NCBI GenBank assembly: GCA_035610365.1
Contig: CM069437.1
Location: 57,746,093-57,810,092, forward strand
From: Aquatica leii
Lineage: Eukaryota; Arthropoda; Insecta; Coleoptera; Lampyridae
Direction: 5' to 3'
DNA: 64,000 nucleotides
A program made the position numbers and the translations under genes. Shown piece by piece: positions 48,101-59,200 of the stretch (position 1 is the stretch's first letter; every line of letters begins with the position of its first letter). The notes under the pieces are model-generated. The model was not told where the DNA came from, searched no databases, and was given only the letters and a program-made list of their open reading frames with translations.

Positions 48101-48194
48101 TGCAACGAATGATTTTCAGATGTGTCTTTTCCAAGACGGGTTCTAGCATTTGCATAAAAAGATATCGCATAGTAGTAACGTACATCTCAATTGA
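45178..48194 (-). other. Internal region of the gypsy-type element without recognisable pol
   Basis: The plus strand is strongly purine-rich from about 45640 to 47250. A 60 bp direct repeat occurs at 45190-45250 and 45570-45632 (both include gacagttatttaggcatacg). 46250-47170 is a tandem array. At 47900-47840 the minus strand reads NTCMHCRSKPDKLEHPV, possibly a decayed gag zinc knuckle. No protease, RT or integrase motif was found in any frame, so this copy is non-autonomous. Confidence 0.6.
46250..47170. repeat. Five diverged tandem units of about 205-225 bp
   Basis: Anchored on a ccaac(c/t)(g/a)-type core at about 46263, 46482, 46706, 46910 and 47117 (ccaactaagcgg, ccaaccgctc, ccaaccgcc, ccaaccgccc, ccgactcagcgg). 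Units 2-4 also share a tgacc/gaccacc lead and an agcaaact-type follow-on; flanking DNA is aaagaaaaag-rich. The outer two units are more diverged and less certain. Confidence 0.6.
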
Positions 48195-48545
48195 TTATTT
48201 AGGTTTCATTACTCGGTTACGAATAGTGTCTAATATCCGTTTATCATAATCTAACGACAGAAATTCAGTTTTCAACATCGCAGCAACCTCTTTCCACAAA
48301 CGTAAAGTATGTCGTTTACTTCTAAATACAAGAAGAGCTTTACCCGATAACACTCCAGGAGCTAAAAGAAAAAGTTGGTGCTGCGAAACTCTACGAGACA
48401 AACACAACTCGTCAATACGAATAAGAGACTCGATAAGTACAGACGAATCTTCACCAGAGAAAGTAACATTCCAATAAGCCAAGTTCGTTTCCGAATCAAA
48501 GTCTGATGACGTAAGAAGTGGTGGTTCTTCGCCTAAAGAATACAT
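48195..48545 (-). CDS. gag fragment of a gypsy-type retrotransposon
   Basis: An open minus-strand frame of 116 codons reads ETNLAYWNVTFSGEDSSVLI, ESLIRIDELCLSRRVS, LFLLAPGVLSGKALLVFRSK, LWKEVAAMLKTEFLSLDYDK and ILDTIRNRVMKP. This is the retrotransposon gag core: W-V-FSG...FL--VE...LF--A--L--G-AL-W---, W-EL---F---F-P-DYD, L---IRNR. It sits about 330 bp downstream of the primer-binding site on the same strand, the correct place for gag. The zinc-knuckle end seems to have decayed around 47850. It is the only clearly coding piece of this element; whether it is translated is unknown. Confidence 0.88.
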   Translation of the reverse strand: MYSLGEEPPLLTSSDFDSETNLAYWNVTFSGEDSSVLIESLIRIDELCLSRRVSQHQLFLLAPGVLSGKALLVFRSKRHTLRLWKEVAAMLKTEFLSLDYDKRILDTIRNRVMKPK

Positions 48546-48785
48546 AACTAATAAACGTCTAAATAGAAATGCAACTAAACCAAAAGCAAGTTGACAATCG
48601 CAGCAAAGTCAAACCAACGGTATATTTTAACCTATTCTAAATTAACTAACTAAACTACCAGTGAACGATGGTAATCACAGGAAAATCCCAATTTAAGAAA
48701 ATCGCTAAAAGAAATAAGGGAACAAGAAAATTGTTTTAAGAAAATGTTTGGGCAGCCAAAATTTTTTACAAGTTTCTATTAATTT

Positions 48786-48870
48786 ACGAACCCTGCACGA
48801 CCAACTCGCTGTAGGATTGAAACAATACCTATCGAAGCAAGGAGAGATTTAAGTGATAAGTTTATTTTAA
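48786..48870 (-). other. Leader of the gypsy-type element
   Basis: Lies between the primer-binding site and gag; matched by 42818-42892. Confidence 0.6.
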
Positions 48871-48879
48871 TGGGCGCCA
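48871..48879 (-). other. Primer-binding site
   Basis: Minus strand tggcgccca directly after the LTR end, the usual lysine-tRNA-type start. Confidence 0.7.
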
Positions 48880-48881
48880 GA

Positions 48882-49461
48882 TCTCGTTTTGCAGATATAG
48901 CTTCTGCTAGATCAGCACAGGATGCCCAAAGCTTGTATTAAGTATTTAAGGTCCATAAAGCTGGAAGAATCAAAGAAAGAAACGAAATCAGTTGTACTTT
49001 AATTAATTTTAGAAGGATAACATGATTAGAATAAGATTTAATAACAATTAGAGATAATTTGATATCACAGTAAAATAAATTTAGTTTGAGTACAAGTATA
49101 CGTTGATTTATTCAGCGAATAGTTAAAATCAATACATGACTTACCAAAATGCAAGTTTACTTTCAGAAAACGTTTTTTTACTAGCTTTTTGTAATCAAAT
49201 TACCTAAAAATGCCTGCGTTAAATAAATTAACTAATTATTAATGTTTTCATTATAAATCGTGCCAGAACACGTGAATGTTTTAAGAAATCCAGTTGGTTT
49301 CAAACAGACATATATTTATGTAGCGAACGATGTGAAAATAAAATAACGACTTTTCGTTTACTCGGCCAGAAGGGACCAACGATGCTCGATAAATGGAAGA
49401 GTAACTTTAATTTAAACAAGAATATACAGGGTAGTACATTTTGAAATTTATGCACCTAACA
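48882..49461 (-). repeat. Short LTR (580 bp) of the gypsy-type element
   Basis: Begins on the minus strand at 49461 with tgttaggtgcataaatttca and ends at the primer-binding site. All its blocks occur in the same order in the 2.26 kb copy or its flank; gaagggaccaacgatgctcg is identical in both. A conserved minus-strand ggtaagtca lies in this LTR (about 49140), as in both duplicated blocks of the long LTR. Confidence 0.8.
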
Positions 49462-49480
49462 AAATATGCTTTTTTCTTAT

Positions 49481-49565
49481 TCAACGATAATGTTTTAAAA
49501 TGCGCGTGATGAGGGAAGGACCAGTTTTACCAATGTAGACTTAGCCACATGAACAATTTACCATA
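49481..49565 (-). pseudogene. GIY-YIG fragment of a fourth Penelope-like element
   Basis: The minus strand reads VNCSCG, a stop, VYIGKTGPSLITRILKHY. This is the core of the Penelope nuclease (CSCG-VYIGKTGR----R--EH). Only about 28 residues remain, 20 bp upstream of the gypsy-type LTR start. Confidence 0.72.
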
Positions 49566-49599
49566 CTGGTCATCACACGCATTACAGAACATGATCGTT

Positions 49600-52500
49600 G
49601 TATAAGGAAATGGCATCTTTGCATTCTTTTTAAGTCACTTTTCAAGAGTGTAGGATCTGACTTAGTTCACAAGTTGATTACCTAAATCTGTAGTTTTTTT
49701 ACGTATTACCCATTCTTTTACTTTACTAAGCAAATTGAGTAATTAAAAGTAACCTTTTTGTTAGCAAATTTATCGTTAAATTTTGTACGTAACAAAACTA
49801 GCATTTTATATACATATACAGTTGGTTTAAAAATCCAGTAATAAAATCTTAATTAAAAACTGTAATAATTATTATACCTTACCAAGAAATTTATGTTGTG
49901 GTAACATAAGAAATGGTAATTATCTTAATAATGCTTAATAATGTTTTTATTAAATAAAAAAGAAGTAAACAAAATTATTAATTATTAAACAAAATATTTA
50001 TATTTGTCAAAGTTATAGAAACAAAATATTAGATCTACTGTAAATAAATCTCATAATTTAACTAACAATATGTTAAGTGTACAGCAAAACTATGTAAAAC
50101 TATCACCATTTATAAAAAAAATTAATTATCTGCTGTGGTAGTTATAACTCTTTATATAAAATATGCGACTGGTAGTGTTATAAAATTGAATTTAATTTCT
50201 ATGCCAATCTGGTGGAGTTTCTAGCTGTAAGTACGTTTGGTTTAATCATTAAATGATGTATTAGTATTCAGAAAAAGCACGTTTAATTGATTTTTGTTTT
50301 TGCGTACACTAACAATTCTGTCGTTATTATCATAGGAAACTGTCAAAAAACTACAATGACAATTTTTTTGAAATAAGGAACATTGTAGAAACTGAACATT
50401 TCCTAATTTTTTATTCACTATGTTTATGTCATAAAAATCTTTCTAAATAAGTATTTTAAAAAACCTGACAAATGCGGAAACCTGTTTAAACTGATGCTTT
50501 TACTAGTTTTAATTTTAGTAATTCTTATTGATCTGTTATTAGTTCACAGCAGCAGAACTACAACTCAATAAACGTTTTATTTAAATACCTAACGTTATTT
50601 AATAAACATATTTGTTTTAATGCAATAAATCAAATACATTTTTATACAAACAAAACAAAATTAAATATTTGAGTATACGATATTTTACGCATGTCAATAT
50701 CCAGTTTTTATAAACCACAAATATTCATTTTTCTTTGACAAAATTATTAAAAAACTAAAAGTATATTACTGATGTAACTTAAAATTGTAGTTGAAAACAA
50801 AAAAAAACTTTATTTTTCGATAAACATAAATTGTTATAATATTCTGCTAACATACATATACGGTATGTATAATAAAGTTGAATAAGTAAAAAAGAAAACG
50901 TTTTCACATACTTGTACTTTTAGTATAATTATTTACAAATTAAAATACGCCATTGTTAATCACACGAATGTTTATAAATCTAAAAGTAATTATTAGCGGC
51001 ATGTTTTAAAGGTCTGGGTAAAATTTATAGGATCATAATGCAAATCAATGCGTACGCAAGTATATAAACATACAAACTAAACACTGTAATATGTCCCTCA
51101 GGCATATTTAAAACCACGTGATATACAAAGGCAATTTAAAACGTACAGTTTAAATTAGTACAACAAGAAAATCTTAATTCAAAGTAATTTTTCCCATTAG
51201 TGAAATCAAATTTTATAAAATTGTAATGCGATCGCACGCACAGAATTCAAGTTAGTTTTAAATGCAAAATTTTTTAATGAATATTAAGTTCGTTAAAGAA
51301 AAAAAATACATTTTAGAATCTCAATTAGTTTGTAAAATTAACTGTTGTATATTCAAATCGTTGTCTAATCTGCGTTTTGCGTTTTATCCTTATTTGACGT
51401 ACGCGTTTTATACGGATTTGTTCTTTATTTAGCCTAAACTGTTAATATTAGTAGTATGCCCCGTACTGCAAGAGAATCAAAATAAGTTGTGGCAGGGGTT
51501 GTTAGAAAGAATAAAAAAGAAAACGGCACAAGGGAGAGAGAAAGTTGGTGTAATAATGCTGGTTCGAAGTAAACGGTCTGCGTGCAACAACGTGACTAGC
51601 GTACACAAACTTGCGTGTGTAAAGGGATCGCATTGTCGACTACAAAAGTTTTGCACAAAAGAACGAAACTCTAAAAAAATCTTATTTAGGATCAAAGATT
51701 TGTTGATATGATCTACGTTGCAACTATTTAGAAATTGATTTAAAGCGCTCGTTTTCAGAAAGTGCTTTTTGAAGTGAGCGTTAGAACAACTTCAATTACG
51801 CTAAAATAAATGTTATTCCTTTTTCTAGAAACAGAAATAACAAAGTGAATGTAAGATAATAGTCTTTTAGGTGTAATTTTTTTATCCGCGTTTTATAAAC
51901 ATCGAATAATGGCGCAATGTTGGCGTAACGATATTTAAGTAATTTTGTTATTGGTTTCTCTTTGAGCATATAATTTGTCTAAAATACTTAAAATTTTTAA
52001 ATAATTTATTAAATGATTAGTAAATTTGCTTAACGTTTTATTTAAACTTTGTTAGAAAAACAATCATCTACTTGTTCAAAACATAAGAAAGTTTACATAT
52101 TTAGAGTTTGATTCCCCAAACAACACATTGGTACAAAAAACGTCTAAATGTCCGTCTAATAAACGTTAATAACGCGTTTAAAAACGTTTTAATGTCTAAT
52201 AAACGTCTATTAGCCGGACATTTAGACGTTTTTTATACCAATGTATTGCTTGGGTCCTTTTTTATCTAACATACGAACATATAAAATATAAATTAAATAA
52301 ACGACAGAATTCCTAAAGTAACAATCAAAATTGATAACTTTATACTTCAGATTAGAAGAACGTGTGCACCAGATATATTCCATTTCAAGAAAAAATTACA
52401 AAATTCTATATAAAACTGCAAAACACCATCGATTCGATCACAAACAAAGATAAAATCACAATATTTAGAGATCTCAATGCTTGTGCAAGAAAGGAATAAA

Positions 52501-53025
52501 TAAACAGTGTAAAATAAAAATTCAATAAACATTTAGTAAACAAAAATAAAAAATGTCTAATTAAATTCTGCGTTAGAAGGTTAGAATAAATGACACATTC
52601 TTTCTACTTAAGATGCAACACAAGCACACATTTATCAAAATGTAAAAGCAAAAATCAAATTTAATTTTATTACAAAGAAATTGTTTATGTTAAAAATACT
52701 TTAGCATAATGTTTGTCCCTTGTATAAAATTTATTACGCCCACTTTTCGTTGTTAAGTAGGGATAGACTGACAAATTTTAAAACACGATTTCATTTTCTT
52801 CCGGTAAAGTTTGAAGAACGCTGACATCAGCTAGCCCAACAAGGCTTTCATTCTTAAATATTTCACGCACACTTATTGTGAATATAAATTAGAATATTTT
52901 TGCGATCTGAGTGAAAGTCCTTATTTGCGGTAAGCACTTATTTCTTGTGTTGTGGTTTAATTTATTTCTTTAGTAATTGTCCGTTTTTTTTTTGTTAGAT
53001 TTTAATTAAGTTTTAGGTAATATTG
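49600..53025. other. AT-rich intergenic stretch
   Basis: Apart from the foldback at 52115-52253, no gene or repeat recognised. Overlapping open frames at 51477-51711 on both strands have no known motif. Confidence 0.45.
52115..52253. mobile_element. 139 bp foldback MITE
   Basis: Arms of about 60 bp pair almost perfectly. The left arm reads cccaaacaacacattggta then caaaaaacgtctaaatgtcc; the right arm on the minus strand reads cccaagcaatacattggta then taaaaaacgtctaaatgtcc. The centre also contains taataaacgt and acgttttaatg repeats. It has no coding potential. A target duplication could not be defined. Confidence 0.75.
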
Positions 53026-53029
53026 TTTA

Positions 53030-53350
53030 ATAGGGGAGATCAAAAAAAACTTATTTTTGATAATGTTTTTGGGGTAGTGCGGAAAGGTTGCCTCTATATA
53101 TAAGTAACTTATGTGCAAATTTACACCACCTTAGGTTAACGTCTTCTGCCCTGGCAAGGGGCGTGAAATTTCAAAATTTTAGTAAAATCGCCAAAACTTA
53201 TTTTTTTTCAATTTTTTAAGTGTCACACCACTTTGCGGTAGTGTGCAAAAGTTGCACCTATGTATGGTTAATTACTGTGGAAGATTTGACGTCCCATGAA
53301 CAATATCTTCTGTTCTGGCAAGGAGCCTGAAATTACCCAAAAATCGACAA
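53030..53350 (+). repeat. Left terminal inverted repeat with two internal direct subunits
   Basis: Two related ~110 bp subunits, about 53074-53185 and 53230-53345, both run from ggtagtg(c/t)g(g/c)aaa(g/a) through tctt-ctg--ctggcaagg to tgaaat. The right repeat holds the mirror of both, the inner one shortened by about 45 bp. Confidence 0.8.
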
Positions 53351-53441
53351 ATACACTGTTTTCTCATTAGATCTTTAGATATAAATATAATTATTTTAGC
53401 AGCAGATTTTATTTAAGTTTAAATGGGAACTTTTTTTGTTA

Positions 53442-53444
53442 CAG
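53442..53444 (+). promoter_or_regulatory. Possible splice acceptor before the transposase start
   Basis: ctttttttgttacag|gt lies 36 bp before the ATG at 53481, a good acceptor. It would imply an intron in the 5' untranslated region or an upstream coding exon. No donor was assigned. Confidence 0.3.
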
Positions 53445-53480
53445 GTCGTGAATTGAGCTCGCAGTGAGCATAAATAAAAC

Positions 53481-55788
53481 ATGGCAAAATCTTCAAAATT
53501 TTCAAAGCGAGGAACATTAGACTGTCTAATTTTCGGATCACCGACAGATTTTGGAAGGATGCTTCCAACATACGAGGATATTATTAAATGCTGCATTTAC
53601 GAAAGATGGCGCCTTGGATCTGAAACAACTGGTAACAAAGAACCCGCATTTTCTTCCATCGCAGAGCAAGTTTGTGTAAAGCTGCAAATGCTGTATTCTG
53701 ATGCTTCCGTTCCGACAGTTTCAAAGAAAGTCCTTGATATGATTCATGGATATCACAAGAAATATATCGATATCAAAGCAGTTTATAAAAGAATAGAGAA
53801 AAGCATAATAACTAAAGCAAGGGTGGAGAAGTTTACAGAAGAGTCACGTTTTCTTTTTGATATAGCAGCTTGTAAGTGCTCCACGTTTACAAAGTGCTAT
53901 TGCCCGAAGGAATCCAAGGTCCCCGTTGAGGAACAGACATTTCTTGCTGATCAAAGAACAAAGCGCCTAACGTTCGATTTGCGAGAAACCAAAAAGCTTC
54001 AAGCACGTGCCGGAAGGAACGCAAAACAATTCCTTCGTGATTCTAAATCTACTGCGTTCTGCTAGTCGCAGCCTGATGGTAATGAGCCCTTGTCAACATC
54101 AACGTTCTTAGAAGATGATGAGGCAATTGATGAGAATAAGGAACCTGGACCTGATGACTACGACTAGAATCCCGGACCGTCGATTTCATCCTTTTCGCAA
54201 ATGCGAAGGAAATTTACAAATACCGCATTAGTAAGCCAAAGATTTGGGGTATCGCTTCAAGCCACGGCTGCCATAGCCTCTAGCGTTTTGCATGACGTAG
54301 GCCTAGTCTCTAAATCGGATACATCTTTAATGATTGATAAAAACAAAATTGGTAGAGAGAGGCATCAAACGATACAAGAGCTTCAAAAGCAGAGTTCAGA
54401 CATTGACAATGATCATTTAATAGGGCTTTACTTCGACGGGCGACGTGACAAAACATTGTCAAGGGAAAAAATGAATGATAAATACTACCAAAGAACAATT
54501 GTAGAGGAGCACTACTCCTTGGTGAAAGAACGAGGATCTAGATACATCGGTCATGTTACACCTGTTTCAGGATCAAGTCTAGCCATTGCTGAAAGTATTT
54601 ACAACTATATTACAGCAGAAGTGCCCGGAGGTTTCAACGATATTCTTGTGCTAAGGTGTGATGGAACGGCCGTAAATACCGGCGTACACAAAGGAGTACT
54701 GCATTGTCTTGAACTGAAGACCGGGAAAGTTGTGCAATGGGCTGTTTGTCAACTACATTTTAATGAATTGCCTCTCTGTCACTTGTTCGAGTTCCTCGAT
54801 GGTCCCACCTCTGGACCCTCTTCCTACACTGGTTGGATTGGAAAATCTTTGAAGGCGTGTGAGCTGCTTCCAGTGGTAACATTTGAGCCTGTTAACTGCA
54901 CCTTGCCATCCTATGATACATCCACTTTGAGTAAGAACCAGAAGTATCTGAGAGATATTGCTCTCGCCGTTAGCTCAGGCATATGTCCTTCAGATCTTGC
55001 TAAACGCAATCCAGGTCCCCTAAACATGTCCCGCTGGTTGACAACAGCTAACAGGATATTAAGACTGTATGTTTCCGCCACGGAACTATCAGACAGCTTA
55101 CGTAACCTAGTAGAATTCGTTATCAGAGTGTATGTGCCATCTCGGTTCCGCATCAAAGTCCATCATTCAATTAAGGATGGAGCTCGAAATCTTTACCACT
55201 TCATTCAGTCATCCAGATACTTGGATCAAGTTTACCGCGACGTTGTAGACAAAGTGATTTCTTGGAATGCTTACTTCACATCTCCAGAAAACATTCTGCT
55301 CGCGATGCTGACTGCTCGCTGATGAAAGAACATATATCAGAACCCTTGGCATTCGCAGAGTAATAAAAGCACGAGAATAAAATGAGACAGTGGGAAACGT
55401 TTGGATTAGAAAGTTCAATATCCCACAAATATACTTTGAAGCAAACGACTACGTCGACCTAATTCACTGATCGACCAGCGAAGTAACGCCACCACCCATT
55501 CTAAATGACGTGACTACACAAGATTTGCAAAGTATGCTGGAAGAATCAATACCAATTGACTGGACTTTTACAAAGTTCCCATGCCACACACAAGCTGTAG
55601 AAAGAACAGTAAAGTTGGTTACCGAGGCCTCAAAGAAAGTGTATGGTGATAATAAGAAACAACAAAAAAATATTGTATTTGTCGATTTTTGGGTAATTTC
55701 AGGCTCCTTGCCAGAACAGAAGATATTGTTCAACTTTTGCACACTACCGCAAAGTGCTGTGACACTTAAAAAATTGAAAAAAAAATAA
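53481..55788 (+). pseudogene. Transposase of an unnamed hAT-like family, nearly intact
   Basis: From ATG 53481 one frame runs to 55322, broken only by two amber stops (54063 and 54165); after a frameshift near 55310-55325 the next frame continues to 55788, with stops near 55377 and 55467. About 770 codons. The N-terminal ~195 residues include a C-x-C-x5-C-x-C cluster (residues 131-141, CKCSTFTKCYC) and EEQTFLADQRTKRLTF. The catalytic part has LIGLYFDGRRDK (Asp about 319), LVLRCDGTAVNTG (Asp about 394), VCQLHFNELP (C-x2-H at 423-426), NMSRWLTTANRIL (RW) and CHTQAVERTVKLVTEAS (likely Glu, codon at 55600). D, D, C-x2-H, RW, E in this order resembles hAT enzymes. I recognise the sequence type from uncharacterised arthropod proteins but know no family name. 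The last ~35 residues read into the inverted repeat. Confidence 0.85.
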
Positions 55789-55958
55789 GTTTTGGCGGTT
55801 TTACTAAAATTTTAAAATTTCACGCCCCTTGCCAGGGCAGAAAACGTTATCCTAGGGTGGTGTAATTTTGCACATAAATTACTTATATATAGAGGCAAAT
55901 TTTCCGCAGTACTCCAAAAGCATTATCAAAAATTAGTTTTTTTCGATCCCCCCTACTG
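55675..55958 (+). repeat. Right terminal inverted repeat
   Basis: Inverted partner of 53030-53350; it overlaps the last codons of the transposase frame. It ends ccccctactg followed by tttaa. Confidence 0.85.
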
Positions 55959-55964
55959 TTTAAG

Positions 55965-56285
55965 GTTTAACTTATTACTCAAGATCTATATAGAAGCTAT
56001 GTAGTCACTAAAAGCAAAATAAATTTCCAAATAAACAAAACCAAAAAACATGTACAATGAATATCAAACACGATTTGCATAGATAATAGTGTAAAGTCTT
56101 CTTTTTTGTTGTTAGAAATTCTTGATATAATTTTAAGTTTTGGTAGATTTTTCTCTCCAAACTTGTTCTTAATTGCATTTTGTACGCTTGATTGCTTCAT
56201 TAATTATTATTTAAGTGTAAGCTTCAGTAGTTTGTTAGTATTTACCTGATGACGATTGCAGATACTCTAGCAATTGAAACGTGTA
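55965..56285. other. AT-rich spacer
   Basis: No gene recognised. Confidence 0.5.
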
Positions 56286-56289
56286 TATT

Positions 56290-59200
56290 CATTTACTATT
56301 TTTAAGAAATAAAGATAAAAACAATATTCTTCTTATCTTCACCAGCCTAGGTCGTCCACTGCTGGACATAGGCCTCCCTCAAACCCTACCATTTGTTTCT
56401 GTCCTGTGCGATCTGGATCCAATTTCCTGCAACTCTTTTTGCATCATCGGCCCATCTTGTTGGTGGTCTACCTCTGCTTCTGAATGCGTCTTGCCTGGGT
56501 CTCCATTGAATCGTTCGTCTTGTCCATCTCTCATCTTTCAGTCTTGCCACGTGTCTCGCTCAGTTCCACTTTAGCTCAGCTATCTTAAACACAGCATCCT
56601 TTACCTCTGTTCGCTGTCTAATTGTGGTGTTTGGTATTTTGTCTCTAAGTGTTATTCCTAGCATTGACCTTTCCATTGCCGTCTGAGTTACTCTTATTTT
56701 CTTTATGGTTTTTTGGTCAATGTTAGTGTTTCAGCCCCATAAGTGAGAACAGGAAGTATGCACTGATCGAACGTTTTCCTCTTCAGGCATATTAGGATAT
56801 CTGATTTAAAGATGTTGCTGAGCTTAGCGTAGGCTGCCCATGTTAAATTGATTCTCTTCTTCAGTTCGTGGGTTTGATTATTTCTCCCAATGGTTAACTC
56901 GTGTCCCAGGTATTTGTATGAGTATACTTGTTCGATTTTTATATCATCTACCGAAATGTTATGGCTCAGGACCAAGTTTGTCATATATTTGGTCTTTGTA
57001 TAGTTTATGTCAAGCCCGACTTCCTTTGAGGCAGCTTTGAGTTCTTGTAGCATTTTATTTGTTTAGTCTATCTTATCTGTGATTAGGACTAGATCATCGG
57101 CAAATCTTAGATGATTTAGTAGTTCACCATTGATGTTAATTCCACACTGTTCCCAATCTAGGTTTTTGTACATATATTCTAAGAGTGTCGTGAATAATTT
57201 AGGGCATATGACATTTCCCTGTCTTACCCCTTTTTTTTATTTGAAATGTGTTGGTGTCTTCGTGTAATCTTACTGATGCGGTTGCGTGGTTATATATGTA
57301 TTTTAGTAAACCCGTGTATCTGGAGTCTATTTGGCATTGCGAAAGAGCATGAAAAATTTGTTGCTGAGTTATCGAAACAAATGCTTTTTCATAATCTACA
57401 AATATCAGCATAAGAGGTTTGTTATATTCTACGCATTTTTCAATTAGTAGTTTAAGTACTGTTAGGTGATCATTCATACTAAACCCTAATCTAAATCCAG
57501 TCTGTTCTCTTGGTTAGTATAGGTCAAGTTTTACACTTATACGTTTTGATAGTATTCTCGTAAAGAGCTTATATATGTGTTGTAGCAAGCTAATAGGTCT
57601 GTAGTTGATCAGATTTGTAGCGTTTTCTTTTTTATGTATCAGAGTGATAATGGCCTTGTCCCATCGAGTGGGTGTTTTTTGCTCTATGAGACATTCGTTA
57701 AATAGAGATTTCAAGGTTTTTAGAACAGCTAGTCCGCCTTCCTTGATCGCCTCAATAACTATTCCATCGTCTCTTGGTGATCTGTTATTTTTCATCTCTC
57801 CAATTGCTGCTTTTATTTCTTCCAGACTAATTTCAGGTATATCTTCCGATCCCTGGTTTCTAATATATTTTATGTCTTCTACTTGTGCAGGATTTTCATT
57901 TTTGTATAGTTTGCGATAGAAGTTTTCTGTAAGTTTTACAATACCAGATTTGTTTGTAATCGTATTTCCATTTTCATCGTTTAGTTTTATTATGCTTTTT
58001 GTTCCAATATTTATTTGAAGTTTCAGAACTTTCAGTTTTTTATTTTGTTCGATTGTTTCGACGATTTTTGTGGTGTTATACTTTCAAATATCTTTTCTAA
58101 TTTTTTTTGATATTTCCCTATTGATTTTGCTGAATTTTTCTGAGTTTTTGTCTCCCATTCCTCTCTTTTCTTTTATTAGGGATTTTGTGTTGGCACTGAT
58201 CTTACTAGTGCGTAGGTTTCTTTTGCTACAATATTTCTGAGTTGCTTCCTTTAGTGTTTTTACAATAACGTCGTTTCTTTCTTCGATGCTATTTTCATCT
58301 TTTATCTGATTTAATTGTTCTTCTATCATGTACGTGTATTCTTGCCGATTTTCGACATTTGTCTATTCTCCATTATTACCTTTACCTTTAGCTTGATTTT
58401 TTACAAGGTTGCCTCTTTCGTGTTTTAGATTTATATTTATAGTAGTTCTCACCAGGCGGTGATCGCTTCCAATGGAAAATTTGTTTAAAACTTCAACGTT
58501 TTTTATAATTTGCCGTATATTTGAGATTATAAAGTCTACTTCGTTCTTGTTGATGCCATCTGGACTCCTCCAGGTCTATTTTCTGTTTTCGTTCTTTTTA
58601 AAAAAACTGTTCATTATAAAAATGTTGTTTTGCAGACAGAATCCTAATAGAGTTTTATCTCTCTCGTTCCGTTCTCCTACTCCATATTGCCCCATTGATG
58701 TTTTCATTTTGTTCTTCTTTTGTCCTATCTTTGCGTTGAAGTCTGCTATGAGGAGTGTATTATGTGTTGGGGAATTATCGTTTGCCTTTGTGATGTCATC
58801 ATAAAAGGTGTCTATTTCTTCGTCTGATTCTTGCAATGTAGGTGCATAGGCTTGTATTATTTTGATGTTGTATCTGTTGTTCAGTTTTAAAATTAAGTAT
58901 ATAACTCTTGAGCTTATACTTCTTATATCTATTATGTTTTTTGCATGCCTTTTGTATATTATAAACCCAACTCTTCTTAATAGGGCTTCCTTTTCTCATT
59001 TGTAGTAAAGTATGTTCCCTGATGTCAGGTTTATTTGGCCGTCATGTTTCCTTCTTAATTCACTCATTCCTGCTACGTCCCATTTTATGTGTTCTAGTTC
59101 TTCTTCTAATTGTGCTAGTTTTTCTTTGGATGAGAGTGTTTGTGTATTGTAGACAGCAATGTTTAAACGTCGTGTTTTTGGTCCAGATCTGTGTTTTGAG

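Larger units (their letters stand above)
53030..55958 (+). mobile_element. 2.93 kb DNA transposon with long terminal inverted repeats
   Basis: The left end (53031 on) is taggggagatc, then tatttttgataatg; the right end on the minus strand is cagtaggggggatcg then tttttgataatg. The inverted match runs about 320 bp on the left (to about 53350) and about 280 bp on the right (from about 55675), through ttctgccctggcaaggggcg and tgtcacacca/tgtcacagca blocks. The outside bases are tttaa on both sides, a possible TTAA or TTTAA target duplication; three terminal bases (cag) seem missing on the left. A single long transposase gene fills the interior. The two ends differ at few positions, so this is a comparatively young copy. 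Confidence 0.9.

Noticed and set aside
53396..53596. Minus-strand frame over the start of the 53-56 kb transposase
   Set aside because: Shadow of the real gene on the other strand; likewise 54310-54498, 54911-55156 and 55464-55742.
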